A DNA stretch of 64,000 nucleotides, taken from NCBI GenBank assembly GCA_947504185.1, contig CANNGJ010000007.1:1-64000 (forward strand). The letters run 5' to 3'. The DNA is from an uncultured Tenacibaculum sp. GTDB taxonomy: Bacteria > Bacteroidota > Bacteroidia > Flavobacteriales > Flavobacteriaceae. The position numbers and the translations under genes were made by a program. The notes below the pieces were generated by a model. It had not been told where the DNA came from. It did not search any database and saw only the letters and a program-made list of their open reading frames with translations. Positions 54,187-62,578 of this stretch are shown piece by piece (position 1 is the stretch's first letter; the number at the start of each line of letters is the position of its first letter).

Positions 54187-54975
54187 CTATTTATTTAAAT
54201 TATTATTAAACTCTTCACGATAAGATTCAATTTTATTTTTTAACCATTTTTCAGGAACACCCTCTTTTAGTCTTTCATAAATTTCTGAATTAGATAAACC
54301 ATCTTTCATGTAAATTTGAATTCTATGTCTAGCGGTAGAAGCAGGTATTCTTCTGTTTCTTGTTTTTTCAGATAAACCATCATTTTGTTGAGATTCTAAA
54401 TGCCTAATTCGCCTATCAATTCCTCTTACAGAATAAAGAACTTCGCTTAATAAGTCGTCTTTTGGTATTTCTTCTTTTATTTCTTCTTCTGGTGTTTCTT
54501 TAATAATTTGTTTAAAATCCTTTTCAAATTGAGGCCAATAAGTTTCAAAAACATCTAATAGAATTTCGTCTTTTAACCCATTTTCCTCTAAACCACTATT
54601 GATACTTCTTAACAACATATACACACTGTCTTTGTCAGGTGTTGTATGATTAAATTGTGCTAATGGGTCTTTAACATCTTTTGGTTTTAAATCTATTAAA
54701 AATGTAAAAACTTTATTTGAAGATAATCCTTTAGCTAATGCACCTGATTCAAATAGAATCCAAGGCTTATCCTTATTTGATTTTGTTAAACAAACTATTC
54801 CATTTTCAGTATTTGCAAGTTGATTAGATATTTCAGAAAACCATAATGAACCTCTATCAATATCTCTACTCGATAACCAAGGGTCAACGGCTTGAATAAC
54901 ACATTGTATCCATCTGTCTAATAGTTTTGCTGTTTTATGGCTTCTTTGTCCTGACCAACTAATAAATACTTTCAT
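54187..54975 (-). CDS. TIR-domain protein (candidate NADase effector)
   Basis: A 262-aa protein. The N-terminal TIR-like domain (about 1-135) begins K-V-F-I-S-W-S-G, contains W-L-S-S-R-D-I-D-R-G-S-L-W and the catalytic-type glutamate Glu76 in P-W-I-L-F-E-S-G-A-L. A Glu-rich linker (about 160-172) and a helical C-terminal domain (about 215-260) follow, the latter with L-S-N-S-E-I-Y-E-R-L-K-E-G. Known relatives hydrolyse NAD or make signalling nucleotides. No membrane segment. It is upstream of the tRNA-like element and HEPN-like gene. Confidence 0.82.
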   Translation of the reverse strand: MKVFISWSGQRSHKTAKLLDRWIQCVIQAVDPWLSSRDIDRGSLWFSEISNQLANTENGIVCLTKSNKDKPWILFESGALAKGLSSNKVFTFLIDLKPKDVKDPLAQFNHTTPDKDSVYMLLRSINSGLEENGLKDEILLDVFETYWPQFEKDFKQIIKETPEEEIKEEIPKDDLLSEVLYSVRGIDRRIRHLESQQNDGLSEKTRNRRIPASTARHRIQIYMKDGLSNSEIYERLKEGVPEKWLKNKIESYREEFNNNLNK

Positions 54976-55075
54976 TTGTTTCTTTTTAATTGTAGCTAAC
55001 TACTTATAAGAATAGTGTTGTTGCTTTTATCCAGAGAAATAAAAGGAATAACACAACTTTTAGTAGTTGTTTAGC

Positions 55076-55157
55076 GTTTAGTTAGACACTAAACTTAAAA
55101 AGAAAATAAGAGCTAGCATTGGGGATATCCGCAGTTTTTTATGTGGTTTTCCGCAGT
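55076..55157. promoter_or_regulatory. Candidate operator region upstream of the TIR gene
   Basis: A perfect 7-bp inverted repeat GTTTAGT/ACTAAAC with a 5-nt loop is at 55076-55094. Two direct copies of CCGCAGT lie at 55129-55135 and 55151-55157, spaced 22 bp start to start (about two helical turns). They fall in the 270-bp gap before the TIR gene; that gap otherwise shows nothing. No TAnnTTTG box is evident. Confidence 0.35.
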
Positions 55158-55245
55158 AGTAGTTTAACCCGTTCATTATGAGTATGAATAGGGTAGTAGT
55201 AAATCAGTAAAAAAGTGAAAAAAATGTTCCTTTTGGGTGTGTAGT

Positions 55246-55551
55246 TTAGTTTTTAAACAAAAAACCTAAGCCCAAACGGCTTAAAAATTTCTTTTCGAAA
55301 GCCCAAAAGAATTTAAATTGCCCAAATAGCCAACCAACAATAGGTAAAGTAGCTTGGTAAATAGGAAAAATAAGCAAAATACGTAGTGGCCAATACAACC
55401 ATGGCGATATGGTTTCGGTAGAAAGACCAAAATAAGCAGTAATAGGCTTAGCAACCCAAGCAGCAAACGAACCGTTTATAGAAAAAACGATTAATACAGC
55501 AATTACATCCCAAGTGGTTTTTAAACCCCAACGTTGTTTTAATTTTTCCAT
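55246..55551 (-). CDS. DUF6787 family membrane protein
   Basis: A protein of about 101 aa (ATG at 55551, M-E-K-L-K-Q-R-W-G-L, preferred over a longer frame). Two to three membrane helices, with the family-typical I-N-G-S-F-A-A-W near 24, P-L-R-I-L-L-I-F-P-I-Y-Q near 56 and G-W-L-F-G-Q-F-K-F-F-W near 73. Conserved in flavobacteria, function unknown. Confidence 0.82.
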   Translation of the reverse strand: MEKLKQRWGLKTTWDVIAVLIVFSINGSFAAWVAKPITAYFGLSTETISPWLYWPLRILLIFPIYQATLPIVGWLFGQFKFFWAFEKKFLSRLGLGFLFKN

Positions 55552-55571
55552 GGGCGCAAAAGTAATTAAAA

Positions 55572-55604
55572 GAAAAAGGGCAAACAAATGTTTACCCTTT
55601 TTGA
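55572..55604 (-). terminator. Terminator after the DUF937 gene
   Basis: The stem AAAGGG-x-AAACA / TGTTT-x-CCCTTT with flanking A/T runs is directly downstream of the leftward DUF937 gene and just before the DUF6787 start. Confidence 0.75.
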
Positions 55605-55623
55605 TAGTATATATGTGTACTAT

Positions 55624-56262
55624 TTATTTTTTTCCAAAAATACCACCTAGTAAGCCACCACCAGATTTTTGTTGGCTACCGCCACCTCCTAAAACCATAC
55701 CAGCAACATCATCGATAATACTACCGTCTCCGTCAGCATCTAAAATTTTCTCTAAGAAATTTTGCTCTTCTTTGGCAGAGTTACCACCTAATAAACCATC
55801 TAGCATTCCTCCTAAATCACCAGAGTTACTAACATTGCTCTGACGAGTTTGTTTTCCTAAAACTCCCATTAATATTGGAGTTGCTACCTTTAATATATTT
55901 GCAACAGATCCTGTATCCATACCAGCTCTTTGACCAATAACTTGCTCAACTCCTTGTTGTTTATTCCCTAATACATGACCTAAAATTTTACCTCCATCTT
56001 GTATAACATTATCGTCAACTCCACCACCAAATAAACCACCTAGGTTGTCTAAAATACCACCATCGTGTTTTTTTAATGCTCCCATTAATCCTTCAGCACC
56101 TTCTGGTGTAGAAGCATTACGTTGCATTGCTTTCATTAATACTGGTAAAGCCATAGCTAAAACACTACTTGTTTTTCCAGCATCCTGTCCTGTAGATCCT
56201 GCTACTCCAGAGATAACTGCTTTTCCTAAGTCTCCACCTAATAAGTCTAAAATTCCTGCCAT
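55624..56262 (-). CDS. DUF937 domain protein
   Basis: A 212-aa Gly-rich protein with a DUF937 domain (about 1-135). It opens with M-A-G-I-L-D-L-L-G-G-D-L-G and has repeated L-G-G-L-F-G-G-G and L-K-V-A-T-P-I-L-M-G units. A calcium-like D-A-D-G-D-G-S loop lies near 175 and Gly-rich termini follow. Relatives (YidB-like) are soluble, helical and of unknown role. Confidence 0.85.
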   Translation of the reverse strand: MAGILDLLGGDLGKAVISGVAGSTGQDAGKTSSVLAMALPVLMKAMQRNASTPEGAEGLMGALKKHDGGILDNLGGLFGGGVDDNVIQDGGKILGHVLGNKQQGVEQVIGQRAGMDTGSVANILKVATPILMGVLGKQTRQSNVSNSGDLGGMLDGLLGGNSAKEEQNFLEKILDADGDGSIIDDVAGMVLGGGGSQQKSGGGLLGGIFGKK

Positions 56263-56387
56263 TTTTTTTGTTTTAATAAGATTAGTAATTAGTTCTCAAT
56301 AATGAGACACAAGTTACGTATTTATGGTCACATTTTTTTAAATATTTCTTTTTACCTTACCACCTTTTAAAAAACTAAATCGATTAG

Positions 56388-57713
56388 ATGAAAAAAATAG
56401 CACTACACTGGCAAATTTTAATTGGAATGCTTTTAGGTATCCTTTTTGGGTTTTTAGCATTGCAATTTGGCTGGAATAATTTTATTACAGATTGGATTAA
56501 ACCACTAGGTACCATTTTTGTAAAATTATTAAAGTTAATAGCAGTACCATTAATTATAGCTTCGTTAATTAAAGGAATTTCTGATTTACAAGATATTTCG
56601 AAGTTTAAAAACATTGGGGTAAGAACCATGTTAATTTATATTGGTACTACTGTAATTGCAATTAGTATTGGTTTAGTGTTAGTAAATGTAATTCAACCAG
56701 GTGATGGTATTTCGCAAGCTACGGTAGATAAGTTAACAAACACCTATGCAAACAGTTCTAGCATAACAGCTAAGATTACTGAAGCGGGTAAACAACAAAG
56801 TAGTGGACCATTACAGTTTGTGGTAGATATGGTACCAGACAATGCTATTAGTGCGATGAGTAACAATAAAGCAATGTTACAAGTAATTTTCTTTACTATT
56901 TTCTTAGGAATATCAATGTTATTAATAGGAGAGAAGAAAGCAAAACCATTAAAGAAGTTTTTTGACTCTTTAAATGATGCTATTTTAAAAATGGTTGATT
57001 TAATAATGTTGGTTTCTCCTTACGCAGTATTTGCTTTATTAGCAAATGTGGTAGTTACTTCTGGAGATCCAGATATACTATTAGCCTTATTAAAATACGC
57101 AGGAGTAGTTGTATTAGGATTGCTATTGATGATTGTTTTTTATTCAATTTTAGTAAGTGTATACACAAAGAAAAACCCGTTCTGGTTTTTAAAGCAATTA
57201 AGTCCAGCGCAACTATTAGCTTTTTCAACAAGTAGTAGTGCAGCAACGTTACCTGTAACTATGGAGCGCGTAGAGGAGCATATTGGAGTAGATAAAGAAG
57301 TATCGAGTTTTGTATTACCAGTTGGTGCCACTATTAATATGGATGGTACAAGTTTATATCAAGCAGTAGCAGCGGTATTTGTGATGCAAGTATTATGGCC
57401 AGAAGGCTTAGGGTTTGCAAACCAAATGTCTATCGTATTAACGGCGTTGTTAGCGTCTATTGGTTCTGCGGCAGTACCAGGAGCAGGAATGGTAATGTTG
57501 GTAATTGTATTAGAATCTATTGGTTTTCCAAAAGATTTATATCCAGTAGCCTTAGCATTAATTTTTGCGGTTGATAGACCTTTAGATATGTTACGTACTA
57601 CAATTAATGTAACAGGTGATGCTACAGTATCTATGATTGTTGCAAAATCGGTAGGGAAATTAGGGAAGCCTAATGTTAAAAACTGGGACGATAACTACGA
57701 TGAAGTAAAATAA
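56388..57713 (+). CDS. Dicarboxylate/amino acid:cation symporter (DAACS)
   Basis: A 441-aa elevator-type transporter (GltPh-like) with eight membrane helices and two hairpins. It has S-S-S-A-A-T-L-P-V-T (HP1) near 285, N-M-D-G-T-S-L-Y-Q (TM7) near 316 and A-A-V-P-G-A-G (HP2) near 362. Sodium- or proton-coupled uptake of glutamate, aspartate or C4-dicarboxylates. Monocistronic, with a terminator after it. Confidence 0.92.
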   Translation: MKKIALHWQILIGMLLGILFGFLALQFGWNNFITDWIKPLGTIFVKLLKLIAVPLIIASLIKGISDLQDISKFKNIGVRTMLIYIGTTVIAISIGLVLVNVIQPGDGISQATVDKLTNTYANSSSITAKITEAGKQQSSGPLQFVVDMVPDNAISAMSNNKAMLQVIFFTIFLGISMLLIGEKKAKPLKKFFDSLNDAILKMVDLIMLVSPYAVFALLANVVVTSGDPDILLALLKYAGVVVLGLLLMIVFYSILVSVYTKKNPFWFLKQLSPAQLLAFSTSSSAATLPVTMERVEEHIGVDKEVSSFVLPVGATINMDGTSLYQAVAAVFVMQVLWPEGLGFANQMSIVLTALLASIGSAAVPGAGMVMLVIVLESIGFPKDLYPVALALIFAVDRPLDMLRTTINVTGDATVSMIVAKSVGKLGKPNVKNWDDNYDEVK

Positions 57714-57753
57714 TATTTCGTTTTTAAATATTAAAAAAAACAGTATTTTTATG

Positions 57754-57788
57754 AGCATCAATTTATATGTAAATTGATGCTTTTTTAG
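57754..57788 (+). terminator. Intrinsic terminator after the DAACS gene
   Basis: A 12-bp stem AGCATCAATTTA / TAAATTGATGCT with a short loop, followed by T5. Confidence 0.88.
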
Positions 57789-57819
57789 TCAATTCAATTA
57801 ACCTTATTTTATTATAAAT

Positions 57820-58854
57820 ATGAACGTTTGTTTTTTAATGTATCCTTGGGAGAATATTAAATCTCCAGAAAATGATACTTCTTTAACGTTAATCCATGAA
57901 TGCGTAAAAAGAGGACATGGTGTTGCTATTTGTACACCATCTAACCTTACAATTCGTAATAGTGTTACCAATGCTTTTTGTACTATTTTAAATAGAGCTG
58001 ATAAAGTATCAAATAACATTAAATCTTTTTACAAAAACACTACGACAAGAGAAGAAATGTTACCATTGGCAGGTTTTGATGCAATTTTTATGCGTGCAGA
58101 ACCACCTTTAGATCCGATTATGCTAAATTTTTTAGATTCGGTAAAAGATGATGTCGTTATTATAAATTCTGTTCAAGGAATGCGTGAAGCGAATAATAAA
58201 TTGTATACCGCAGTTTTTGATGACCCTAACAACGAGATTATTCCGGTAACTCACGTGTCAAAAAATAAAGATTACTTGATTAAAATGATTCAAGAATCTA
58301 ATTCAGATAAAATGATTTTAAAGCCATTAAATGGTTTTGGAGGTTCGGGAGTAATTTTAATTGAAAAATCGGCAATGGGTAATATTAACTCACTATTAGA
58401 TTTTTATATCAATAAAAGTGATGGTTCTTCCGATTATGTAATTTTACAAGAATATATAAAAGGGGCTGAAAAGGGGGATGTAAGAATTTTGTTATTAAAC
58501 GGAGTTCCTATTGGAGCAATGAAGCGTATTCCTGGAGAGAAAGATCATCGATCTAATGTTTCAGCTGGTGGTACTATTGCAAAACATAAGTTAACTGCTG
58601 AAGAAAAGTTATTATGTAAAAAAATTGGACCGAAACTAGTAAAAGACGGATTGTTTTTTGTGGGTATTGATGTTATTGGCGGTAAGTTAGTAGAGGTAAA
58701 TGTAATGAGTCCAGGAGGTATTACATATATAAATAAAGTGGCGAAAGTAAAGCTACAAGAAAAAGTAATCGACTTTTTAGAAAGTAAAGTTTTAGAAAGA
58801 AATGCTGCATTTAGAAGAATGACAGATTTAAAACGAAGAGTTGATGAAGCTTAG
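57820..58854 (+). CDS. GshB-like ATP-grasp ligase
   Basis: A 344-aa ATP-grasp protein resembling prokaryotic glutathione synthetase. It has the central ATP-binding L-K-P-L-N-G-F-G-G-S-G-V near 168, G-D-V-R-I-L-L-L-N-G near 221, N-V-S-A-G-G near 246 and E-V-N-V-M-S-P-G-G near 295. No GshA is in the window. Context (amidohydrolase-like and QEGLA metallopeptidase genes downstream) suggests a peptide-bond ligase with a different substrate. It heads a run of tightly spaced genes to 62033. Confidence 0.85.
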   Translation: MNVCFLMYPWENIKSPENDTSLTLIHECVKRGHGVAICTPSNLTIRNSVTNAFCTILNRADKVSNNIKSFYKNTTTREEMLPLAGFDAIFMRAEPPLDPIMLNFLDSVKDDVVIINSVQGMREANNKLYTAVFDDPNNEIIPVTHVSKNKDYLIKMIQESNSDKMILKPLNGFGGSGVILIEKSAMGNINSLLDFYINKSDGSSDYVILQEYIKGAEKGDVRILLLNGVPIGAMKRIPGEKDHRSNVSAGGTIAKHKLTAEEKLLCKKIGPKLVKDGLFFVGIDVIGGKLVEVNVMSPGGITYINKVAKVKLQEKVIDFLESKVLERNAAFRRMTDLKRRVDEA

Positions 58855-59683
58855 TATTACTAATCCATTGGTTTCTGCTAATTGGTTATCTGAAAATTTG
58901 AATGCAAAAAATTTAATTGTTTTAGATGCAACAATAACTAAAGTAGGAGCCCAAAAAGATATTAAAAAAGAAAAGCAGCAAATTACAAATGCTGTTTTCT
59001 TTGATTTAAAAAACGTTTTTTTAGATAAAGAAGGAGAGTTTCCGAATACAATTCCTGCTGCTAACTATTTTGAAGAAGAGGTTCAGAAATTAGGAATTAA
59101 TGAAGATAGCTGTATTGTTGTTTACGACGATTTAGGAGTGTATTCATCAGCTAGAGTTTGGTGGTTGTTTAAAACTTTTGGTTTTGATAATATTGCTGTT
59201 TTAAATGGAGGTTTTCCAGCATGGATTCAATCAGGTTATTTAACAGAAATACCAAAAGAAAGAAACCTAAAACTTGGTAACTTTAAAGCCAATTATCAAT
59301 CAGAAAAAGTAAGTAATACAGAAGAAGTACTAGAAGCTTCGATGAACAATAATTGTATTTTAGATGCACGATCAGAAGGACGTTTTTATGCAACAGCACC
59401 AGAACCTAGAGCAGATTTAAAGGGAGGTCATATTCCGAATTCTAAAAGTTTGCCATATTCCGCTTTACAAACTGATGGGAAAATGAAATCAGTAAAAGAG
59501 CTACAAGAGTTGTTTTTTAAATTGAATCCGAATAAAGAAGCAATGATTTTTTCTTGCGGATCTGGTATTACCGCTTGCATTTTAGCTTTAGGTAACGAAG
59601 CAGCAGGAAATACAAATTATAAAGTATATGATGGTTCATGGACAGCATGGGCTAGTAATTTAGAAAACCCAATTGAAAAATAA
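58844..59683 (+). CDS. Sulfurtransferase (rhodanese family, TST/MST type)
   Basis: A 279-aa protein of two rhodanese domains (about 5-140 and 155-278). The active cysteine is in F-S-C-G-S-G-I-T-A near 236, and the inactive first domain has no catalytic Cys. The C-G-S-G-I loop is mercaptopyruvate-type. The ATG at 58844 overlaps the ATP-grasp gene by 11 bp. Confidence 0.9.
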   Translation: MKLSITNPLVSANWLSENLNAKNLIVLDATITKVGAQKDIKKEKQQITNAVFFDLKNVFLDKEGEFPNTIPAANYFEEEVQKLGINEDSCIVVYDDLGVYSSARVWWLFKTFGFDNIAVLNGGFPAWIQSGYLTEIPKERNLKLGNFKANYQSEKVSNTEEVLEASMNNNCILDARSEGRFYATAPEPRADLKGGHIPNSKSLPYSALQTDGKMKSVKELQELFFKLNPNKEAMIFSCGSGITACILALGNEAAGNTNYKVYDGSWTAWASNLENPIEK

Positions 59684-60010
59684 ATGAATTTAGATTGGAC
59701 CAAAAGAGAGTTTGAAGTATACGTATTGTTATACGCAGCTCATTGTAATCATCTAGAAACAGATGAAGAGAGAAAATATATTCTTTCTAAAGTAGATGAG
59801 GCAACTTTTAACAAAATGCATACCGAGATTGTTGTTGAAAGTGAACATCAAAATATCGAGAAAATTCAGCAGTACTTAAATGAAAACAAATACTCTTTTG
59901 AAGATAGAAAAGAATTGCTAAATGATATTAAAGAAGTTTTCTTTGCCGATGGTACTGTAGATGCTATTGAAAGAAAAGTATTTGTTTTATTACAGAAAAT
60001 TTTAAATTAA
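59684..60010 (+). CDS. TerB-like small helical protein
   Basis: A 108-aa soluble helical protein. Its end F-F-A-D-G-T-V-D-A-I-E-R-K-V-F resembles the acidic second half of TerB domains (D-G-x-V/I-D-x-x-E). It starts directly after the sulfurtransferase stop and ends 2 bp before the amidohydrolase-like gene. TerB assignment is tentative. Confidence 0.65.
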   Translation: MNLDWTKREFEVYVLLYAAHCNHLETDEERKYILSKVDEATFNKMHTEIVVESEHQNIEKIQQYLNENKYSFEDRKELLNDIKEVFFADGTVDAIERKVFVLLQKILN

Positions 60011-60012
60011 TC

Positions 60013-60843
60013 ATGTTAAAGCTTTCAGTAGAAGAAATTATTCAGAAAATTAATAATGAAGCAATTTTTGAAGCAGTTTCAAACGATTATTCTTTTACGT
60101 TAAAAATTGATGAATATGTACCCTATGTATGCGGTGCAGTACATGATGGACATCAGTTTAGAAAAGAATTGTGGGATAATTGCTTGCATACCGAATACGA
60201 TCGTTGGTACGAAGAAGATCCAGCTACCAAAGCGATGGTACAATCGCATCCAATAGTAATTGCAGGAACAGACTCTAGGTTTGAATATGATTTAAATAGA
60301 GGTCCAGAAACTGCAATTTATACCGATGCTTGGGGTAAGCAACTATGGCGAAACCCATTGCCAGAAGAAATGCGTCAAAAAAGTTTAAATAAACACACTA
60401 ATTTTTATAAAGTGGTACATGCTTTAATTTCAAAAATTGAAGAGAAATTTACTACTTGTGTTGTATATGACATGCATTCTTATAATTGGAAACGTTGGGA
60501 AAGAGAAGTACCTACTTGGAATTTAGGAACATCGAATGTAGATAGTAATCGATATGGTAGCGAGATTGAATCGTGGAGAAGTATTTTAGAAAAAATGCCC
60601 TTACCAAATGGTATAAAATCTACTTCAAAAATTAATGATACTTTTCAAGGAAACGGATATTTCTTAAAATACATTACTCAAAATTTTAAGAATACCTTGG
60701 TTTTAGCAACCGAAATAGCAAAGGTGTATTGCGATGAATTAAATCAAATAATGTACCCAGAAGTAGTTGCTGCTGTAGAAAGTTATTTAAAAGTTGAATT
60801 AAAAAAACACGCAGATACATTTTATAAAACACATAAATTGTAA
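60013..60843 (+). CDS. N-formylglutamate amidohydrolase family protein
   Basis: A 276-aa protein with family motifs: G-T-D-S-R-F-E-Y-D-L-N-R near 86, V-V-Y-D-M-H-S-Y-N near 152 and N-L-G-T near 173. The metal-binding Asp/His residues seem present. HutG-type members split N-formylglutamate, but no other hut genes are here. Its neighbours (ATP-grasp, QEGLA peptidase) suggest a different acyl or amide substrate. Confidence 0.82.
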   Translation: MLKLSVEEIIQKINNEAIFEAVSNDYSFTLKIDEYVPYVCGAVHDGHQFRKELWDNCLHTEYDRWYEEDPATKAMVQSHPIVIAGTDSRFEYDLNRGPETAIYTDAWGKQLWRNPLPEEMRQKSLNKHTNFYKVVHALISKIEEKFTTCVVYDMHSYNWKRWEREVPTWNLGTSNVDSNRYGSEIESWRSILEKMPLPNGIKSTSKINDTFQGNGYFLKYITQNFKNTLVLATEIAKVYCDELNQIMYPEVVAAVESYLKVELKKHADTFYKTHKL

Positions 60844-60872
60844 ATTTGTGCCTCTTACTTTGTAAATGAATT

Positions 60873-62033
60873 ATGATGAATGATACCAATGTAGTAATTA
60901 ACACTCTTTATACTATTGATGAACAAATTGATAAGCTTGTAAAAAAAATTGAGCTTTTAAGTTATGTGAACCCAATAAATATTGAAGAGCAAAAAGAACT
61001 TTTTTTTGCATCAAAATATACAATCAATCCAGTTTTTAAATATCCAACTCGCGATTTTGACAAATTTAAATTACATAGAGAGTTTTTCACTTTAAAGTTA
61101 GAGTTAATCGAAGATGAAAAGATTCGAAGTTTATACGAAGAGATAATTTATTCTTACTCAGGATTAATTCAGTGTATAGAAACGATAGGTGAAGAAAAAA
61201 AGTTTTATTACAATAGTTTACGATCGTTTGGTACACCAACCGAACAAGATGTAGAAAATGCAAAATTCATTTTACATTTTGAAACCGAAGATGAATCTGA
61301 TGTTGCCTTTCAGCCGAAGTATTCTACCAAAGAAGCAACCTCTATTTTTAAAGAGTATGCCAATCAATATGATTTTACTTTTAGCATAAAAGAATCTTCT
61401 ACTATGGGGGCTATTGCGATGGTGTTGAATAATATCCAAACATTAGTATTGAATAGTAATCATACATTTTCTGAAAACGAAATGGCAATTTTAACCAATC
61501 ACGAAATTGGAGTTCACATGGTAACTACAATGAATGGTTTATTGCATCCGCTTAAAATATTTTCTCATGGATTTCCTAATAATGTAGAAACACAAGAAGG
61601 GTTAGCCGTTTTTAGTGAGTATATGTCTGGTAATTTAACCATTAAAAGGTTAAAAGAATTGGCATATAGAGTAATTGCTGTTGATAGTTTAGCAAAGGGT
61701 TATACATTTTCTAAAACATTTAGATTATTACATAATACGTACGATTTAGAACGTGAGCAAGCATTTTATATAAGTACTAGAGTTCATAGAGGTGGCGGGT
61801 TTACAAAAGACTATTTATACTTAACGGGTTTAAAGAAAATTTACGATTATTTTCAATCTGGAAAAGATATAAGTCTATTACTAACAGGAAAAGTTTCTTT
61901 AGAGTTTATTGATGATATTAAATATTTAATTAAAAATAAATATGCAGTAAACTCAAAACATATAACGGATGCTTATGCTGCAAACTCTAATAAAAATAAA
62001 ACTATAGATTTTATTCTGGAAAATTTAAAGTAA
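60873..62033 (+). CDS. QEGLA-motif metallopeptidase (DUF1704 / MATCAP family)
   Basis: A 386-aa protein with the zincin motif H-E-I-G-V-H near 210 and the family motif T-Q-E-G-L-A-V-F-S-E-Y near 246, which supplies the third ligand. In NCBI-style naming this is the flavohemoglobin expression-modulating QEGLA protein. The DUF1704 family also includes eukaryotic MATCAP/KIAA0895L tubulin tyrosine carboxypeptidases, so a carboxypeptidase acting on a C-terminal residue is plausible. It follows the amidohydrolase-like gene by 30 bp. Confidence 0.88.
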   Translation: MMNDTNVVINTLYTIDEQIDKLVKKIELLSYVNPINIEEQKELFFASKYTINPVFKYPTRDFDKFKLHREFFTLKLELIEDEKIRSLYEEIIYSYSGLIQCIETIGEEKKFYYNSLRSFGTPTEQDVENAKFILHFETEDESDVAFQPKYSTKEATSIFKEYANQYDFTFSIKESSTMGAIAMVLNNIQTLVLNSNHTFSENEMAILTNHEIGVHMVTTMNGLLHPLKIFSHGFPNNVETQEGLAVFSEYMSGNLTIKRLKELAYRVIAVDSLAKGYTFSKTFRLLHNTYDLEREQAFYISTRVHRGGGFTKDYLYLTGLKKIYDYFQSGKDISLLLTGKVSLEFIDDIKYLIKNKYAVNSKHITDAYAANSNKNKTIDFILENLK

Positions 62034-62036
62034 AAT

Positions 62037-62065
62037 AAAAGGCTCGCAAAATTCGAGCCTTTTAT
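62037..62065. terminator. Bidirectional terminator after the QEGLA gene
   Basis: A 10-bp stem AAAAGGCTCG / CGAGCCTTTT with a 7-nt loop between convergent genes. Confidence 0.88.
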
Positions 62066-62578
62066 TTATATCAGTTTTTTTACTTCTTGTTTTAAATAAG
62101 CAATAGATGTTTGAATCGGATTTTCACTTTGAGAATAATCAATCAATACATTTTCTCGTAAGTCTTTTGCGGTTTCGGCAGTTTCAGCAACTTTTCTAAG
62201 TTTTGCTATTATCGAAAGTTTCGCAGCCAAAACAGCTTTCCAGCTATCTTCAGAAATGTATAATTGTTGTACCAAATTATGTTCAAATTCTTGTTCTATA
62301 TTTCCAATTAAGAGTTGTAAATAACTATTAGTATCGGTTCCAATAGGGTTTACTCTTAATAATAATTTTGTAGGGTTTATACGTTCACAAAATAATAACA
62401 TACGTTCGTAAGCCTGAAGTTTTACTGGCAAGCTCTCACGTTTTTTATCAACTAAAGCGTTAAATTTTTTCTCGTTATTATCTTGTTCTATAAATCTGCT
62501 TAATATTAAATAAGCAACTCCACCAGTTATTAAAGCTGGTAATGCGTATGCGAATCCTTCAATAATTTTATCTTCCAT
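62066..62578 (-). CDS. DUF7935-like membrane-anchored protein
   Basis: A protein of about 170 aa (ATG at 62578, M-E-D-K-I-I-E-G-F, preferred over a TTG five codons upstream). One N-terminal membrane helix (about 10-28) is followed by a soluble helical domain with A-Y-E-R-M-L-L-F-C-E-R-I-N-P near 56 and S-W-K-A-V-L-A-A-K near 113. Flavobacterial family of unknown function. It overlaps the DUF3307 gene by 11 bp. Confidence 0.75.
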   Translation of the reverse strand: MEDKIIEGFAYALPALITGGVAYLILSRFIEQDNNEKKFNALVDKKRESLPVKLQAYERMLLFCERINPTKLLLRVNPIGTDTNSYLQLLIGNIEQEFEHNLVQQLYISEDSWKAVLAAKLSIIAKLRKVAETAETAKDLRENVLIDYSQSENPIQTSIAYLKQEVKKLI

